This document shows, piece after piece, positions 33,275 through 41,840 of a stretch of 44,353 bases of DNA. Position numbers and translations under genes: made by a program. The stretch is from AC-32 sp035473395 (GTDB lineage: Bacteria; Actinomycetota; Thermoleophilia; Gaiellales; Gaiellaceae): the NCBI GenBank assembly GCA_035473395.1, contig DATIOF010000163.1:1-44353 (forward strand), read 5' to 3'. Positions within the stretch are counted from its first letter, which is position 1; the number at the start of each line of letters is the position of its first letter. The notes under the pieces were generated by a model, which did no database searches, was not told where the DNA came from, and was given only the letters and a program-made list of their open reading frames with translations.

Positions 33275-33282
33275 CGCCGCCG

Positions 33283-33699
33283 ATGGCGGTCGAGCGGACA
33301 CTGGTGCTGATCAAGCCCGACGCGGTGCAGCGCAAGCTGGCCGGGGAGATCCTCGCGCGCTTCGAGGCACGCGGGTTGGAGATCCGCGACGCCCGGCTCG
33401 TCCAGGTCGACCGCGAGCTCGCGGAGCAGCACTACGCCGAGCACGCCGAGAAGCCGTTCTTCGGCGAGCTCGTCGAGTTCATCACCTCGGCACCGACGCT
33501 TGCGCTGGCGCTCGAGGGCGAGTCGGCGATCTCGGTCGTCCGCACCACGATGGGCTCGACGAACCCGGCCGAGTCCGCGCCGGGAACGATCCGCGGCGAT
33601 CTCGCGCTCGCGATGCCCGACAACCTGGTGCACGGCTCGGACTCGCCGGAGTCCGCGCAGCGCGAGCTCGAGCTCTGGTTCGGCCGTGAACGCGCCTGA
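33283..33699 (+). CDS. ndk: Nucleoside diphosphate kinase
   Basis: 138 aa, the standard NDK length. N-terminal TLVLIKPDAVQR and the active-site signature NLVHGSDSPESA (phospho-accepting His) are present, as is the VVRTTMGSTNP nucleotide loop. It transfers the gamma phosphate between nucleoside di- and triphosphates. The folC-small genes-ndk order matches actinobacteria. Its end overlaps the next methyltransferase gene by 14 bases. Confidence 0.97.
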   Translation: MAVERTLVLIKPDAVQRKLAGEILARFEARGLEIRDARLVQVDRELAEQHYAEHAEKPFFGELVEFITSAPTLALALEGESAISVVRTTMGSTNPAESAPGTIRGDLALAMPDNLVHGSDSPESAQRELELWFGRERA

Positions 33700-34447
33700 C
33701 CTGACCGAGCACGCGCGCAAGAACCGCGAGTTCTGGGACGGTCAGAGCGCCGAGTACGACGAGCGGAACGCCCGCTTCATCGAGCGCGGCCTGGCCTGGG
33801 GGCTGTGGCAGATTCCGGAAGCGGAGCTGCAGGTGCTCGGCGACGTCGGGAGCAAGGACGTGCTCGAGCTGGGGTGCGGCGCCGCCGAGTGGTCGCGCTC
33901 GCTCGCAGGCGCCGGCGCGCGCCCGGTCGGTCTCGACAACTCGCAGGTGCGGCTGGATCGTGCGCGCGCGGCGAACGAGGCGGCCGGCGTCGAGTTCTCA
34001 CTCCTGCACGCGAGCGCCGAGGCGATCCCGCTCGAGGACGACTCCTTCGACATCGTGATGGCCGATTGGGGCGCGCCGACCTTCGCCGACCCGTACCTCT
34101 ACGTCCCCGAAGTCGCGCGCGTGCTTCGCCGTGGCGGCCTGTTCGCGTTCAGCGGCGCGACGCCGCTGAACTGGCTGTGCATCGACGAGCAGACGGACAC
34201 GTACGTCGACCGCCTGGAGCGGCCCTACTTCGGAATGCACCGCTGGGAGGCGCCTGATGGCTCGGTCGAGTTCATGCTCCCGCTGGGCGAGTGGATCCGC
34301 CTCTTCCGCCGCTCGGGCTTCCTGGTCGAAGACCTGATCGAGGTGCAGCCCCCCGAAGGCGCCGAGTCGACGTACCGCACGCCCGAGGAGACGGCCTGGG
34401 CGAGGCGCTGGCCGATGGAGCAGATCTGGAAGGTGCGCCGGACATGA
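33686..34447 (+). CDS. SAM-dependent methyltransferase, tandem copy 1
   Basis: 253 aa from a GTG inside the end of ndk. A Rossmann-type methyltransferase: motif I VLELGCGAAEWS, the acidic residue at the end of strand 2 in PVGLDNSQ, HASAEAIPLEDDSFDIVMADWG, and the post-motif VARVLRRGGLFAFSG. The N-terminal AWGLWQIPEAELQVLG and C-terminal RPYFGMHRWE segments are shared with the next gene, so the two are paralogues. The closest general type is the methyltransferase-11 group; the substrate is unknown. Its stop overlaps the second copy (ATGA). Confidence 0.88.
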   Translation: MNAPDLTEHARKNREFWDGQSAEYDERNARFIERGLAWGLWQIPEAELQVLGDVGSKDVLELGCGAAEWSRSLAGAGARPVGLDNSQVRLDRARAANEAAGVEFSLLHASAEAIPLEDDSFDIVMADWGAPTFADPYLYVPEVARVLRRGGLFAFSGATPLNWLCIDEQTDTYVDRLERPYFGMHRWEAPDGSVEFMLPLGEWIRLFRRSGFLVEDLIEVQPPEGAESTYRTPEETAWARRWPMEQIWKVRRT

Positions 34448-35208
34448 CGCTGAGCGAGCACGCCGAGCGGAACAAGGAGGCCTGGACCGGCTACGCGCCC
34501 GAGTACGCCGCGAACGCCGAGCGCGCCTGGGGCCAGGAAGACGTGACGTGGGGCGTCTGGCAGATCCCGGACGCCGAAGTGCACGCGCTCCCTGACGTGG
34601 CGGGCAAGGACGTCGTCGAGCTCGGTTGCGGCACCGCCTACATCTCGGCGTGGCTCGCCCGGAAGGGCGCCCGCGTCACCGGTGTCGACGTCACACCGGC
34701 CCAGCTCGAGACGGCGCGCGCGATGCAAGCGAAGTTCGACCTGGAGTTCCCGTTGGTGGAGGCGAGCGCCGAGGACGTGCCACTCCCAGACGCGTCCTTC
34801 GACCTCGCCGTCTCCGAGTACGGCGCCTCGATCTGGGCCGACCCGTACCTCTGGATCCCCGAGGCGTCCCGGTTGCTGCGTCCGGGTGGAGAGCTCGTCT
34901 TCCTCGTCAACGGCACGATCCTCGTCCTCTGCTTCCAGGAGCAGGAGATCCGCCCGGACGAGCAGCTCCGCCGGCCGTACTTCGGCATGCACCGGTTCGA
35001 GTGGCCGGACGACCCTGGCGTCGACTTCCACCTCGGTTACGGCGACTGGATCAGGCTGCTGCGCGCGAACGGCTTCGAGGTCGAGGACCTGATCGAGCTC
35101 CAGGCGCCGGAGGGCGCACCGCCGCACCGCTACGAGGCGATCGCCGGCCCGGAGTGGGCGCGGAAGTGGCCGTCCGAGGAAATCTGGCGAGCGCGTAAGA
35201 CCGGGTGA
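34444..35208 (+). CDS. SAM-dependent methyltransferase, tandem copy 2
   Basis: 254 aa. Motif I is VVELGCGTAYISAW, the strand-2 end VTGVDVTPAQ and motif II-like EASAEDVPLPDASFDLAVSEYG. The WGVWQIPDAEVHALP and RPYFGMHRFEWP stretches parallel copy 1 throughout, so it arose by tandem duplication. A 4-base overlap on each side couples it to copy 1 and to maf. The two could act as a heterodimer or on related substrates; this is not shown. Confidence 0.88.
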   Translation: MTLSEHAERNKEAWTGYAPEYAANAERAWGQEDVTWGVWQIPDAEVHALPDVAGKDVVELGCGTAYISAWLARKGARVTGVDVTPAQLETARAMQAKFDLEFPLVEASAEDVPLPDASFDLAVSEYGASIWADPYLWIPEASRLLRPGGELVFLVNGTILVLCFQEQEIRPDEQLRRPYFGMHRFEWPDDPGVDFHLGYGDWIRLLRANGFEVEDLIELQAPEGAPPHRYEAIAGPEWARKWPSEEIWRARKTG

Positions 35209-35777
35209 GCGTCCCGCCGGCAGCGCCGCTGATCCTTGCCTCCACCTCGCCTCGCCGGCGCGAGATCCTCGAGCAACTCCGGATCCCGTTCGTCGTGATG
35301 CCGCCGTCGTACGTGGAGGCGGAGGGCGACCCGGTCGCGCATGCGATCGGCAAGGCGGAGTCGGTGCTGGCCGCGGCGGACGACCAGCCGGTGCTGGGCT
35401 GCGACACCGAAGTCGTGGGCGAGGGCCGCGTCTACGGCAAGCCCGAGAGCCGATCGGATGCGGAGGAGATGCTCGAAAGCCTGGCGGGCAAGACGCACGA
35501 GGTCGTCTCCGGGCTCGCGCTGATCACGCCAGGCTGGCGCGAGGTGCACCGAGAGGTGACGCGCGTCACCTTCAGGCCGCTCGACGCGCGTGACCTCGCG
35601 CACTACGTGGCGAGCGAGGAGTGGGAGGGCCGTGCGGGCGCCTACGCGATCCAGGGGCTCGGCGCCTCGCTGGTCGAACGGATCGAGGGCGACTACCTGA
35701 ACGTGGTCGGGCTGCCGGCCGCGCTGCTCGTGCGGCTTCTCGCCGAGCACTTCCCGGGCCTCTACGGCTTCGGCTGA
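35205..35777 (+). CDS. maf: Maf-family nucleotide pyrophosphatase
   Basis: 190 aa from a GTG overlapping the previous stop (GTGA). Family motifs are LASTSPRRREIL near the N-terminus (residues about 11-22), a GCDTEVVG segment where most Maf proteins read ADTVV, GKPESRSDAEEMLESLAGKTHEVVSG, and GRAGAYAIQGLGASLVERIEGDYLNVVGLP. Maf proteins hydrolyse non-canonical or canonical NTPs to NMPs and are often encoded beside mreB, as here. The unusual Cys before the Asp is a minor variant. Confidence 0.93.
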   Translation: MSVPPAAPLILASTSPRRREILEQLRIPFVVMPPSYVEAEGDPVAHAIGKAESVLAAADDQPVLGCDTEVVGEGRVYGKPESRSDAEEMLESLAGKTHEVVSGLALITPGWREVHREVTRVTFRPLDARDLAHYVASEEWEGRAGAYAIQGLGASLVERIEGDYLNVVGLPAALLVRLLAEHFPGLYGFG

Positions 35778-35813
35778 AATCCCGCAAAGAGGAAGATTCC
35801 GCCCGGGCGTAGC

Positions 35814-35819
35814 TAGACT
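35814..35819 (+). promoter_or_regulatory. Putative -10 hexamer for the mreB operon
   Basis: TAGACT lies 11 bases before the mreB ATG in the 53-bp maf-mreB gap. No ribosome-binding site is visible, so the transcript would have a leader of about four bases or less. Confidence 0.42.
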
Positions 35820-35830
35820 CGTCCGGGCTG

Positions 35831-36880
35831 ATGGGTCTGCTTGGGTACTTCAACGGCTTCGGCGGCCGCGACATGGCCGTCGACCTCGGAACCGCGAACA
35901 CGCTGGTGTACGTGCGCGGTCGCGGCATCGTGCTCTCGGAGCCGTCCGTGGTCGCAATCGACCAGCGCAGCGGCGAGGTCCACGCCGTCGGCGTCGAGGC
36001 CAAGCGCATGCTCGGCCGCACGCCCGGGACGATCTCCGCGATCCGCCCGCTGAAGGACGGCGTGATCGCCGACTTCGACGTCACCGAGCAGATGCTGCGG
36101 CACTTCATCCAGAAGGTCCACCAGCACCGCTTCGCACACCCGCGCGTGGTCGTCTGCGTCCCGTCGGGCGTGACCGGCGTCGAGAAGCGCGCGGTCGAGG
36201 AGGCGACGCTGAGCGCCGGCGCGCGCCAGGCCTACCTGATCGAGGAGCCGATGGCCGCCGCGATCGGGGCCGGGCTGCCGGTCGCCGAGCCGACCGGGAA
36301 CATGATCGTCGACATCGGCGGCGGCACCACCGAGGTCGCCGTGATCAGCCTCGGCGGGATCGTCGTCAGCCAGAGCCTCCGAGTCGGCGGCGACGAGATG
36401 GACGAGGCGATCATCAGCCACATCAAGAGCGAGTACAAGCTGCTGATCGGCCAGCAGACCGCCGAGGAGATCAAACTCGAGGTCGGTAGCGCGTTCGACC
36501 TGCGCGAAGAGGTGCAGGCCGAGGTGCGCGGCCGCGACATGCTCACCGGCTTGCCGAAGACGGTCATCCTGAGCAGCGAGGAAGTGCGCCGCGCGCTCGA
36601 CGTCCCGGTCGGCCAGATCATCGAGGCGATCAAGTCGACGCTCGACAAGACGCCGCCCGAGCTCGCGGCCGACATCATGGACCGCGGGATCGTGCTCGCC
36701 GGCGGCGGGGCGCTCCTGAACGGGATGGACGAGCGGCTGCGTCACGAGACACAGATGCCGGTCCACCTCGCCGAGAGCCCGCTCACCTGCGTCGCGGTCG
36801 GCTCGGGCCGCAGCCTCGAGGAGTTCGAGGCGATCCACCGCAGCCAGGCCCAGAAGCGCCGCAACAACCACCGGTCGTAA
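35831..36880 (+). CDS. mreB: Rod shape-determining protein MreB
   Basis: 349 aa, typical length. Actin-fold motifs are present: phosphate-1 DLGTANTLVYV, connect-1 PSGVTGVEKRAVEEA, phosphate-2 VDIGGGTTEVAVIS, adenosine LAGGGALLNGMD. An N-terminal MGLLGYF resembles a membrane-associating segment. It forms membrane-bound filaments that orient lateral cell-wall synthesis. It heads the elongasome operon mreB-mreC-mreD-mrdA-rodA. Confidence 0.98.
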   Translation: MGLLGYFNGFGGRDMAVDLGTANTLVYVRGRGIVLSEPSVVAIDQRSGEVHAVGVEAKRMLGRTPGTISAIRPLKDGVIADFDVTEQMLRHFIQKVHQHRFAHPRVVVCVPSGVTGVEKRAVEEATLSAGARQAYLIEEPMAAAIGAGLPVAEPTGNMIVDIGGGTTEVAVISLGGIVVSQSLRVGGDEMDEAIISHIKSEYKLLIGQQTAEEIKLEVGSAFDLREEVQAEVRGRDMLTGLPKTVILSSEEVRRALDVPVGQIIEAIKSTLDKTPPELAADIMDRGIVLAGGGALLNGMDERLRHETQMPVHLAESPLTCVAVGSGRSLEEFEAIHRSQAQKRRNNHRS

Positions 36881-36922
36881 CCCTCGTAACCCTCCACATT
36901 CGCGGTCACCCGAGGTCTTCCC

Positions 36923-36928
36923 TACACT
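36923..36928 (+). promoter_or_regulatory. Putative -10 hexamer for mreC
   Basis: TACACT lies 11 bases before the GTG of mreC in a 59-bp gap. No ribosome-binding site precedes the GTG. It suggests an internal promoter that could express mreC onward separately from mreB. Confidence 0.4.
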
Positions 36929-36939
36929 AGGTCGTTCTC

Positions 36940-37881
36940 GTGCAGCCGAGGAACCGCAGCGCACGGATCGCGGTCCTGGGGTCCCCCGCACCTCGCTCCA
37001 GGCCAACCGGATCGTCCTCCCGCAGTGCCACCGCCGTCAAGCGGCGAATCGTGGCGGGGATCCTCGTGCTGCTCTCGCTCGTTCTGATCACCGTCTATTT
37101 CCGTGAGCCGGCGGGCGGCGGCCTGCACAGCGTCCAGAGCGCCGGCGCGACCGTGCTGCGGCCGTTCGAGATCGGCGCCAACCGCGTTGCCGCGCCGTTC
37201 CGCGACACCTATGGCTGGTTCGCCGGGTTGATCCACGCGAAGTCGGAGAACGGACGCCTGCGCGCCGAGGTCGACAAGCTGCGCGCACAGGCGATCCAGA
37301 ACGCGAACGCCGCGCAGGAGAACGACACCTTGCGCAGCCAGCTGCACTACGTTGGCCTGCCGCGCTTCCCGCAGGATTACCGTCCGATCCCGACCGACGT
37401 CATCTCGGGAGCGCCGACCGAGTTCCAGCAGCAGCTCGGGATCTCCGCCGGCTCGAGCAGCGGCATTCGCGTCAACGACCCGGTCGTGACGCCCGATGGC
37501 CTCGTCGGGAAGATCAGCAAGGTCGCCGGCCACACCGCCCAGGTGACGCTGCTCACCGATCCGAACCTCGATGTCGCGGCGATCGATGTTCAGTCCCAGG
37601 CAGCGGGGTTGGTCAGTCACGGCGAGGGGCCGTCCACGTTGACCCTCGACCGTGTCCAGAAGTCGCAGGTGCTGCGCGAGGGTCAGACGGTCGTGACTCA
37701 AGGCTTCAAGCAGGGGCCGCTGACCTCGATCTACCCGTACGGCATCCCGATCGGCACCGTCAGCGGCGCGACGAACAGCGAGGTCGACCTCTACTGGAAC
37801 GCGCAGGTGCGGCCGTTCGTCCACTTCGACTCCCTGCACTCGGTGATCGTCCTGGTCCCGAACCGAAGGGCCCAGCCGTGA
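36940..37881 (+). CDS. mreC: Rod shape-determining protein MreC
   Basis: 313 aa. A basic cytoplasmic tail (about 1-37) precedes one span (IVAGILVLLSLVLITVYF), a periplasmic-side coiled coil (HAKSENGRLRAEVDKLRAQA) and the beta-rich MreC domain, with GLVGKISKVAGHTAQVTLLTDPN and VTQGFKQGPLTSIYPYGIPIGTV. MreC links MreB to PBP2/RodA. The GTG start gives a long basic tail; a later start before the span is possible. mreD overlaps by 4 bases. Confidence 0.94.
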   Translation: MQPRNRSARIAVLGSPAPRSRPTGSSSRSATAVKRRIVAGILVLLSLVLITVYFREPAGGGLHSVQSAGATVLRPFEIGANRVAAPFRDTYGWFAGLIHAKSENGRLRAEVDKLRAQAIQNANAAQENDTLRSQLHYVGLPRFPQDYRPIPTDVISGAPTEFQQQLGISAGSSSGIRVNDPVVTPDGLVGKISKVAGHTAQVTLLTDPNLDVAAIDVQSQAAGLVSHGEGPSTLTLDRVQKSQVLREGQTVVTQGFKQGPLTSIYPYGIPIGTVSGATNSEVDLYWNAQVRPFVHFDSLHSVIVLVPNRRAQP

Positions 37882-38411
37882 GGCTGAACCTGCTCGAGCC
37901 GTTCAAGGTCGCGCTGCTGATGTTCGTCGCGGCGATCTTGCAGGTGACGATCTTCAGCCAGATGAGCATCCTCGGCGGCTATCCCGACGTGGTGCTGCTG
38001 ACGCTGGTCGCGATCGCGCTGCTGCGCGGCTCGATCTACGGCGCTGCCGCGGGCTTCTTCGCCGGGCTGATCGTCGACACGGCCAACCTCGCCACGCTCG
38101 GCGTCACCTCGCTGCTGCTGACGATCGCCGGCTACTGGATCGGCCGCTACGGCGAGACGACCGGTCGCGACCGGGGGCACGCACCCTACGTCTCGGTCGC
38201 CGTCGCGACGATCCTCGTCCAGTTCGGCGCACTGATCCTGCACTACCTGCTCGGCGACACCGTCTCGGCGAAGACCGTGCTGCTCGAGACGCTGCCGCCG
38301 AAGGTGGCGCTGAACCTGCTTCTGACGCTCCCGGTGTACGCGCTCACGCGGCGGCTGCTGGCGGTGGCGCGCCCGGTCGAGACCGCGACGGAGGTGCGCC
38401 TCCTTGGCTAG
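37878..38411 (+). CDS. mreD: Rod shape-determining protein MreD
   Basis: 177 aa, five or six membrane spans covering nearly the whole length (for example VALLMFVAAILQVTIFS and VVLLTLVAIALLRGSIYG). It has little sequence signature beyond hydrophobicity, as usual for MreD, so the call leans on the position between mreC and the PBP2 gene. The GTG overlaps the mreC stop; the end overlaps the PBP2 TTG start by 8 bases. Confidence 0.9.
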   Translation: MRLNLLEPFKVALLMFVAAILQVTIFSQMSILGGYPDVVLLTLVAIALLRGSIYGAAAGFFAGLIVDTANLATLGVTSLLLTIAGYWIGRYGETTGRDRGHAPYVSVAVATILVQFGALILHYLLGDTVSAKTVLLETLPPKVALNLLLTLPVYALTRRLLAVARPVETATEVRLLG

Positions 38412-40446
38412 CACCGGCACCCGTGGTCGCCGCTCGGGCTCCGATCGGTTCCTGCCGCCGGACCCGCGGGTCGAGAGCCCGTATCGCTTCACGCCCCAGC
38501 TCGCGCTGAGGATCGGGATCCTCGGCGCGGTCGCGCTGCTGGCGTTCGGCGTGCTCTTCTTCCGGCTCTGGGCGCTGCAGGTGCTCTCCGGGCCGCAGTA
38601 CCTGCAGGCGGCGCTCGACAACCAGATCCGCTCGATCCGGATCGAGGCGCCGCGCGGCCAGATCCTCGACCGTAACGGCAACCCGCTCGTGGTCAACTTG
38701 CCCGGTACCGCAGTCGAGCTGCACCCGGCCGACCTGCCGATGACCTGGGCGGCGCGCCTGCACGAGCTGCGGCGGCTCTCGAAGATCGTCCACGTGCCGG
38801 TCAACGAGATGCTGCGCGGGATCAAGGCGCGCGGCAGCGACCCGGTGACGCCGGTCGTGGTGCGCGAGGACGTCAAGCGCACGGCGCCGATCAACTACCT
38901 CTACGAGCACGCAGAGGAGTTCCCGGGCGTCAGCGTAACGAACACGTACCTGCGCTACTACCCGCACGGCAATCTGGCCGCGCACATTCTGGGCTATGTG
39001 AACGAGATCTCCGCCGCGCAGCTCAAGCAGCTGCAGCGGAAGGGGTACTCCGCCGGCGACAAGATCGGCGAGGCCGGCGTCGAGGGCAGCTACGACTCGT
39101 ACCTGCGCGGCCATGCGGGGCTCGCGCAGCTGCACGTGGACTCGCTCGGACGCCCGCGCAGCCAGCTCGTGACCAAGCGGTTTCCGGCCCCGGGCGAGTC
39201 GATCAAGCTGACGATCGACGACAAGCTTCAGAGCGCGGCGCAGCAGGCGATCCTCTTCGGGATCAGCCGGGCCTACGCGAACAAGCACTACCAGGCCGAC
39301 GGCGGCGCGATCGTCGCGCTCGATCCGCGCGACGGCTCGATCCGCGCAATGGCCTCGTACCCGACCTACAACCCAAGCATCTACACCGGGCACGTGACGA
39401 CGAAGCGGCTCGCCGCGGCCGGTCTGCTGCCCTTGACGGCCGACCTGCACAACTTCCCGTCGCTCGACCGCGCATCGGACGGCGTCTATCCAGCAGGCTC
39501 CACGTTCAAGCCGGTGACTGCCTTGGCCGCTCTGGAGACCGGGAACCTGCAGACGTCCGAGTCAATCCCGTGCACCGGGTCGTACGTCGTCCCGAGCGAG
39601 TTTCCCGGCGGCGCTCCGCAGACGTTCCACAACGTCGACCCCTTCGTCAACGCAACGATGACGCTGCCGACCGCGCTCTCGGTCTCCTGCGATACCTGGT
39701 TCTACGAGCTCGGCAACCGCTTCTACCACGCCCCTCCAAGCGAGGGCCACCCGCTTCAGGCGTGGGCGGCGAAGTTCGGTTTCGGTCGCAAGACAGGAGT
39801 CGACGTCGGGCCCGAGCAAGCCGGACTGCTGCCGACGCCCGAGTGGCGCAAGCGCACCTTCACCGCGAAGACCGATCCGGGCAACTGGCAGATCGACAGC
39901 AAGTGGAAGACGGGTGACTCGATCCAGCTGGCGATCGGGCAGAAGGACCTGCTCGTGACGCCGCTGCAGATGGCCCGCTTCTACGCGTTGATCGCCAACG
40001 GCGGCAAGCTCGTGCGGCCACACCTGGCGCTGCAGGTCGAAGAGGGCGGCGGCACGCCGCACTCGCCGCCGCGCGTGGTGCACACGTTCCCGGCTCCGGC
40101 GCCGCAGTCGGTCGGTCTCAATCCGACGTACCTCGCGGCCGTGCGGGACGGGCTCTGGCAGGCCACGCACACGACGGGCGGGACGTCCGCGCAGGTGTTT
40201 GGCAGCTTCCCGATCCCGATCGCCGGCAAGACCGGCACCGCGCAGAAGGACCCGTCGACCGATCAAAAAGACCAGTCGTGGTGGTGCGGTTACGGGCCCG
40301 CGGAGAGCACCACGCCGCCGGAGCTCGTCGTCTGCGCGCTGATCCAGAACGGCGGCTTCGGCGCCGATGCGGCTGCGCCCGCTGCGCTGCAGGTCTTCAA
40401 GCAGTACTTCAAGGACCAGCTCTCGGGCCAGGTGACGGCGAGATGA
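38404..40446 (+). CDS. mrdA: Penicillin-binding protein 2 (class B transpeptidase)
   Basis: 680 aa from a TTG with GGAGG (38391-38395) eight bases upstream. One N-terminal span (LGAVALLAFGVLFFRLWAL) is followed by a dimerisation domain (RGQILDRNGNPLV) and the transpeptidase domain. That domain has SxxK at Ser366-Lys369 (GSTFKPV), SxD at 428-430 (SCDTWFY, the form usual in MrdA) and KTG at 609-611 (GKTGTAQ). It crosslinks peptidoglycan during elongation with RodA, whose gene follows with an ATGA overlap. Confidence 0.97.
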   Translation: MASTGTRGRRSGSDRFLPPDPRVESPYRFTPQLALRIGILGAVALLAFGVLFFRLWALQVLSGPQYLQAALDNQIRSIRIEAPRGQILDRNGNPLVVNLPGTAVELHPADLPMTWAARLHELRRLSKIVHVPVNEMLRGIKARGSDPVTPVVVREDVKRTAPINYLYEHAEEFPGVSVTNTYLRYYPHGNLAAHILGYVNEISAAQLKQLQRKGYSAGDKIGEAGVEGSYDSYLRGHAGLAQLHVDSLGRPRSQLVTKRFPAPGESIKLTIDDKLQSAAQQAILFGISRAYANKHYQADGGAIVALDPRDGSIRAMASYPTYNPSIYTGHVTTKRLAAAGLLPLTADLHNFPSLDRASDGVYPAGSTFKPVTALAALETGNLQTSESIPCTGSYVVPSEFPGGAPQTFHNVDPFVNATMTLPTALSVSCDTWFYELGNRFYHAPPSEGHPLQAWAAKFGFGRKTGVDVGPEQAGLLPTPEWRKRTFTAKTDPGNWQIDSKWKTGDSIQLAIGQKDLLVTPLQMARFYALIANGGKLVRPHLALQVEEGGGTPHSPPRVVHTFPAPAPQSVGLNPTYLAAVRDGLWQATHTTGGTSAQVFGSFPIPIAGKTGTAQKDPSTDQKDQSWWCGYGPAESTTPPELVVCALIQNGGFGADAAAPAALQVFKQYFKDQLSGQVTAR

Positions 40447-41636
40447 TCGAGGCGGTCGGCACCCGCGCGCGAGGGCTGCGCTCGCAGCGGCCCGAGACGC
40501 TCGAGGCCGCCTCGGCGCTCCGGCGGCTCGACTGGTGGCTGCTAGCCGCGGTCGCAGGACTGGTCGCCTTCGGGCTCTGGGCGATCCACGGGATCACCGC
40601 GCACGACGTCACGGGCAACCCGGATTACTTCTTCACCCGCCAGGCGATCTACGCGGCGGTCGGCGTCTCGGGCGCGCTCGTCCTGCTGTTCGTCGACCCG
40701 CAGTTCTACCGCCGCCACATGTGGACGATCTACATCGGCACGACCGGCGTGATGCTCCTCGTCCTGCTCGCCGGCACGGTCTCGCGGCACTCGAAGCGCT
40801 GGCTCGACATCGGCTTCTTCCGCTTCCAGCCCTCCGAGTTCGGGAAGCTGCTGTTCGTCCTCTTCCTCGCCGCCTTCCTGGCCGACCGGGCCAAGCGAAT
40901 CGGCGAGACCCGGACGGTGCTGGAGACGATCGGCCTCGGGCTGATCCCGATCCTGCTCGTGTTCGTCCAGCCCGACATCGGCACCGCGATGGTCTACACG
41001 GCGGCGCTGGGGGCGGTGCTGTTCGTGGCGGGCGTGCGCTGGGTGCACCTGGCCGCGCTCGGCATCGGCACGCTCGTCCTGATCCTCGCCGTGCTGTGGC
41101 TGCTGCCGGCGAGCGGGGTGCACGTGCTCAAGGGCTACCAGGCGAAGCGCCTGACCGGCTTCACGCATCCGGACTCCGATCCGGCGGGCGCGACCTACAA
41201 CGTCGCCCAGGCGCGGAACGCCGTCGGCGCCGGCGGCGTCAACGGCCGCGGCGTGGCGGGCGCGACCCAGACGAAGCTGAACTTCCTGCCGGAGCACGCG
41301 ACCGACTTCGCGTTCGCCTCACTGGCCGAGCAGCGCGGCTTCGTCGGCGTCTCGGTGCTACTGCTGCTCTACCTGCTCGTCGTCTGGCGCGGCCTGAAGG
41401 TGATCGCGATCGCGCGCGACGCGTTCTCGGCGATCGCGGCGGGCGGGATCGTGTTCGCCTTCCTCTTCCAGGTCTTCATCAACGTCGGCATGAACATCGG
41501 CACCGCGCCGGTGACCGGGATTCCGCTCCCGTTCGTTTCGGTCGGCGGCTCGGCGCTGATCGCGAACCTGCTCGCGATCGGCGTCCTGGAAGCGATCCAC
41601 ATCCGCGGCGCCGCGAGACCCAAGGCCTACCGCTAG
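40443..41636 (+). CDS. rodA: Peptidoglycan glycosyltransferase RodA (SEDS family)
   Basis: 397 aa, about ten membrane spans. SEDS landmarks are KRWLDIGFFRFQPSEFGKL, VFVQPDIGTAMVY (with the catalytic-type Asp) and NVGMNIGTAPVTGIPLPFVSVGGSAL. It polymerises lipid II with PBP2. The ATG at 40443 overlaps the mrdA stop and excludes the longer upstream frame, which is mrdA-shadow sequence. Confidence 0.97.
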   Translation: MIEAVGTRARGLRSQRPETLEAASALRRLDWWLLAAVAGLVAFGLWAIHGITAHDVTGNPDYFFTRQAIYAAVGVSGALVLLFVDPQFYRRHMWTIYIGTTGVMLLVLLAGTVSRHSKRWLDIGFFRFQPSEFGKLLFVLFLAAFLADRAKRIGETRTVLETIGLGLIPILLVFVQPDIGTAMVYTAALGAVLFVAGVRWVHLAALGIGTLVLILAVLWLLPASGVHVLKGYQAKRLTGFTHPDSDPAGATYNVAQARNAVGAGGVNGRGVAGATQTKLNFLPEHATDFAFASLAEQRGFVGVSVLLLLYLLVVWRGLKVIAIARDAFSAIAAGGIVFAFLFQVFINVGMNIGTAPVTGIPLPFVSVGGSALIANLLAIGVLEAIHIRGAARPKAYR

Positions 41637-41752
41637 CGGCCGCTCCGCGTCGCTCCGGGTGTGGATGAATCGCCTCACATTCGACTCGCATCCGTCACAG
41701 ACACGCCGCCACTTGCCGGGTACGCTCGCAGCGGGCGGCGGGTGGAGCTCTG

Positions 41753-41776
41753 ATCCCCGCCCTTCAGGGTGGGGAT
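41753..41776. repeat. 10-bp hairpin resembling an IS200/IS605 right-end palindrome
   Basis: ATCCCCGCCC and GGGTGGGGAT form a 10-bp stem (one G-T) around a TTCA loop, 116 bp after rodA. Sequences of the form CCCCGCCC-loop-GGGCGGGG are typical of ends of IS200/IS605 elements, but no tnpA or tnpB is nearby and the opposite end is not seen. It might equally be a terminator without a T-run. The rest of the 204-bp gap shows nothing else recognisable. Confidence 0.4.
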
Positions 41777-41828
41777 GCGCGCGCGTGATCCTGATAGCGC
41801 GGTTCAGGGGTCCGTCCGCTGGTGGACC

Positions 41829-41834
41829 TACCAT
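41829..41834 (+). promoter_or_regulatory. Putative -10 hexamer for the 66-aa protein gene
   Basis: TACCAT lies 6 bases before the ATG at 41841, without a ribosome-binding site between. Confidence 0.35.
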
Positions 41835-41840
41835 CCCGCC

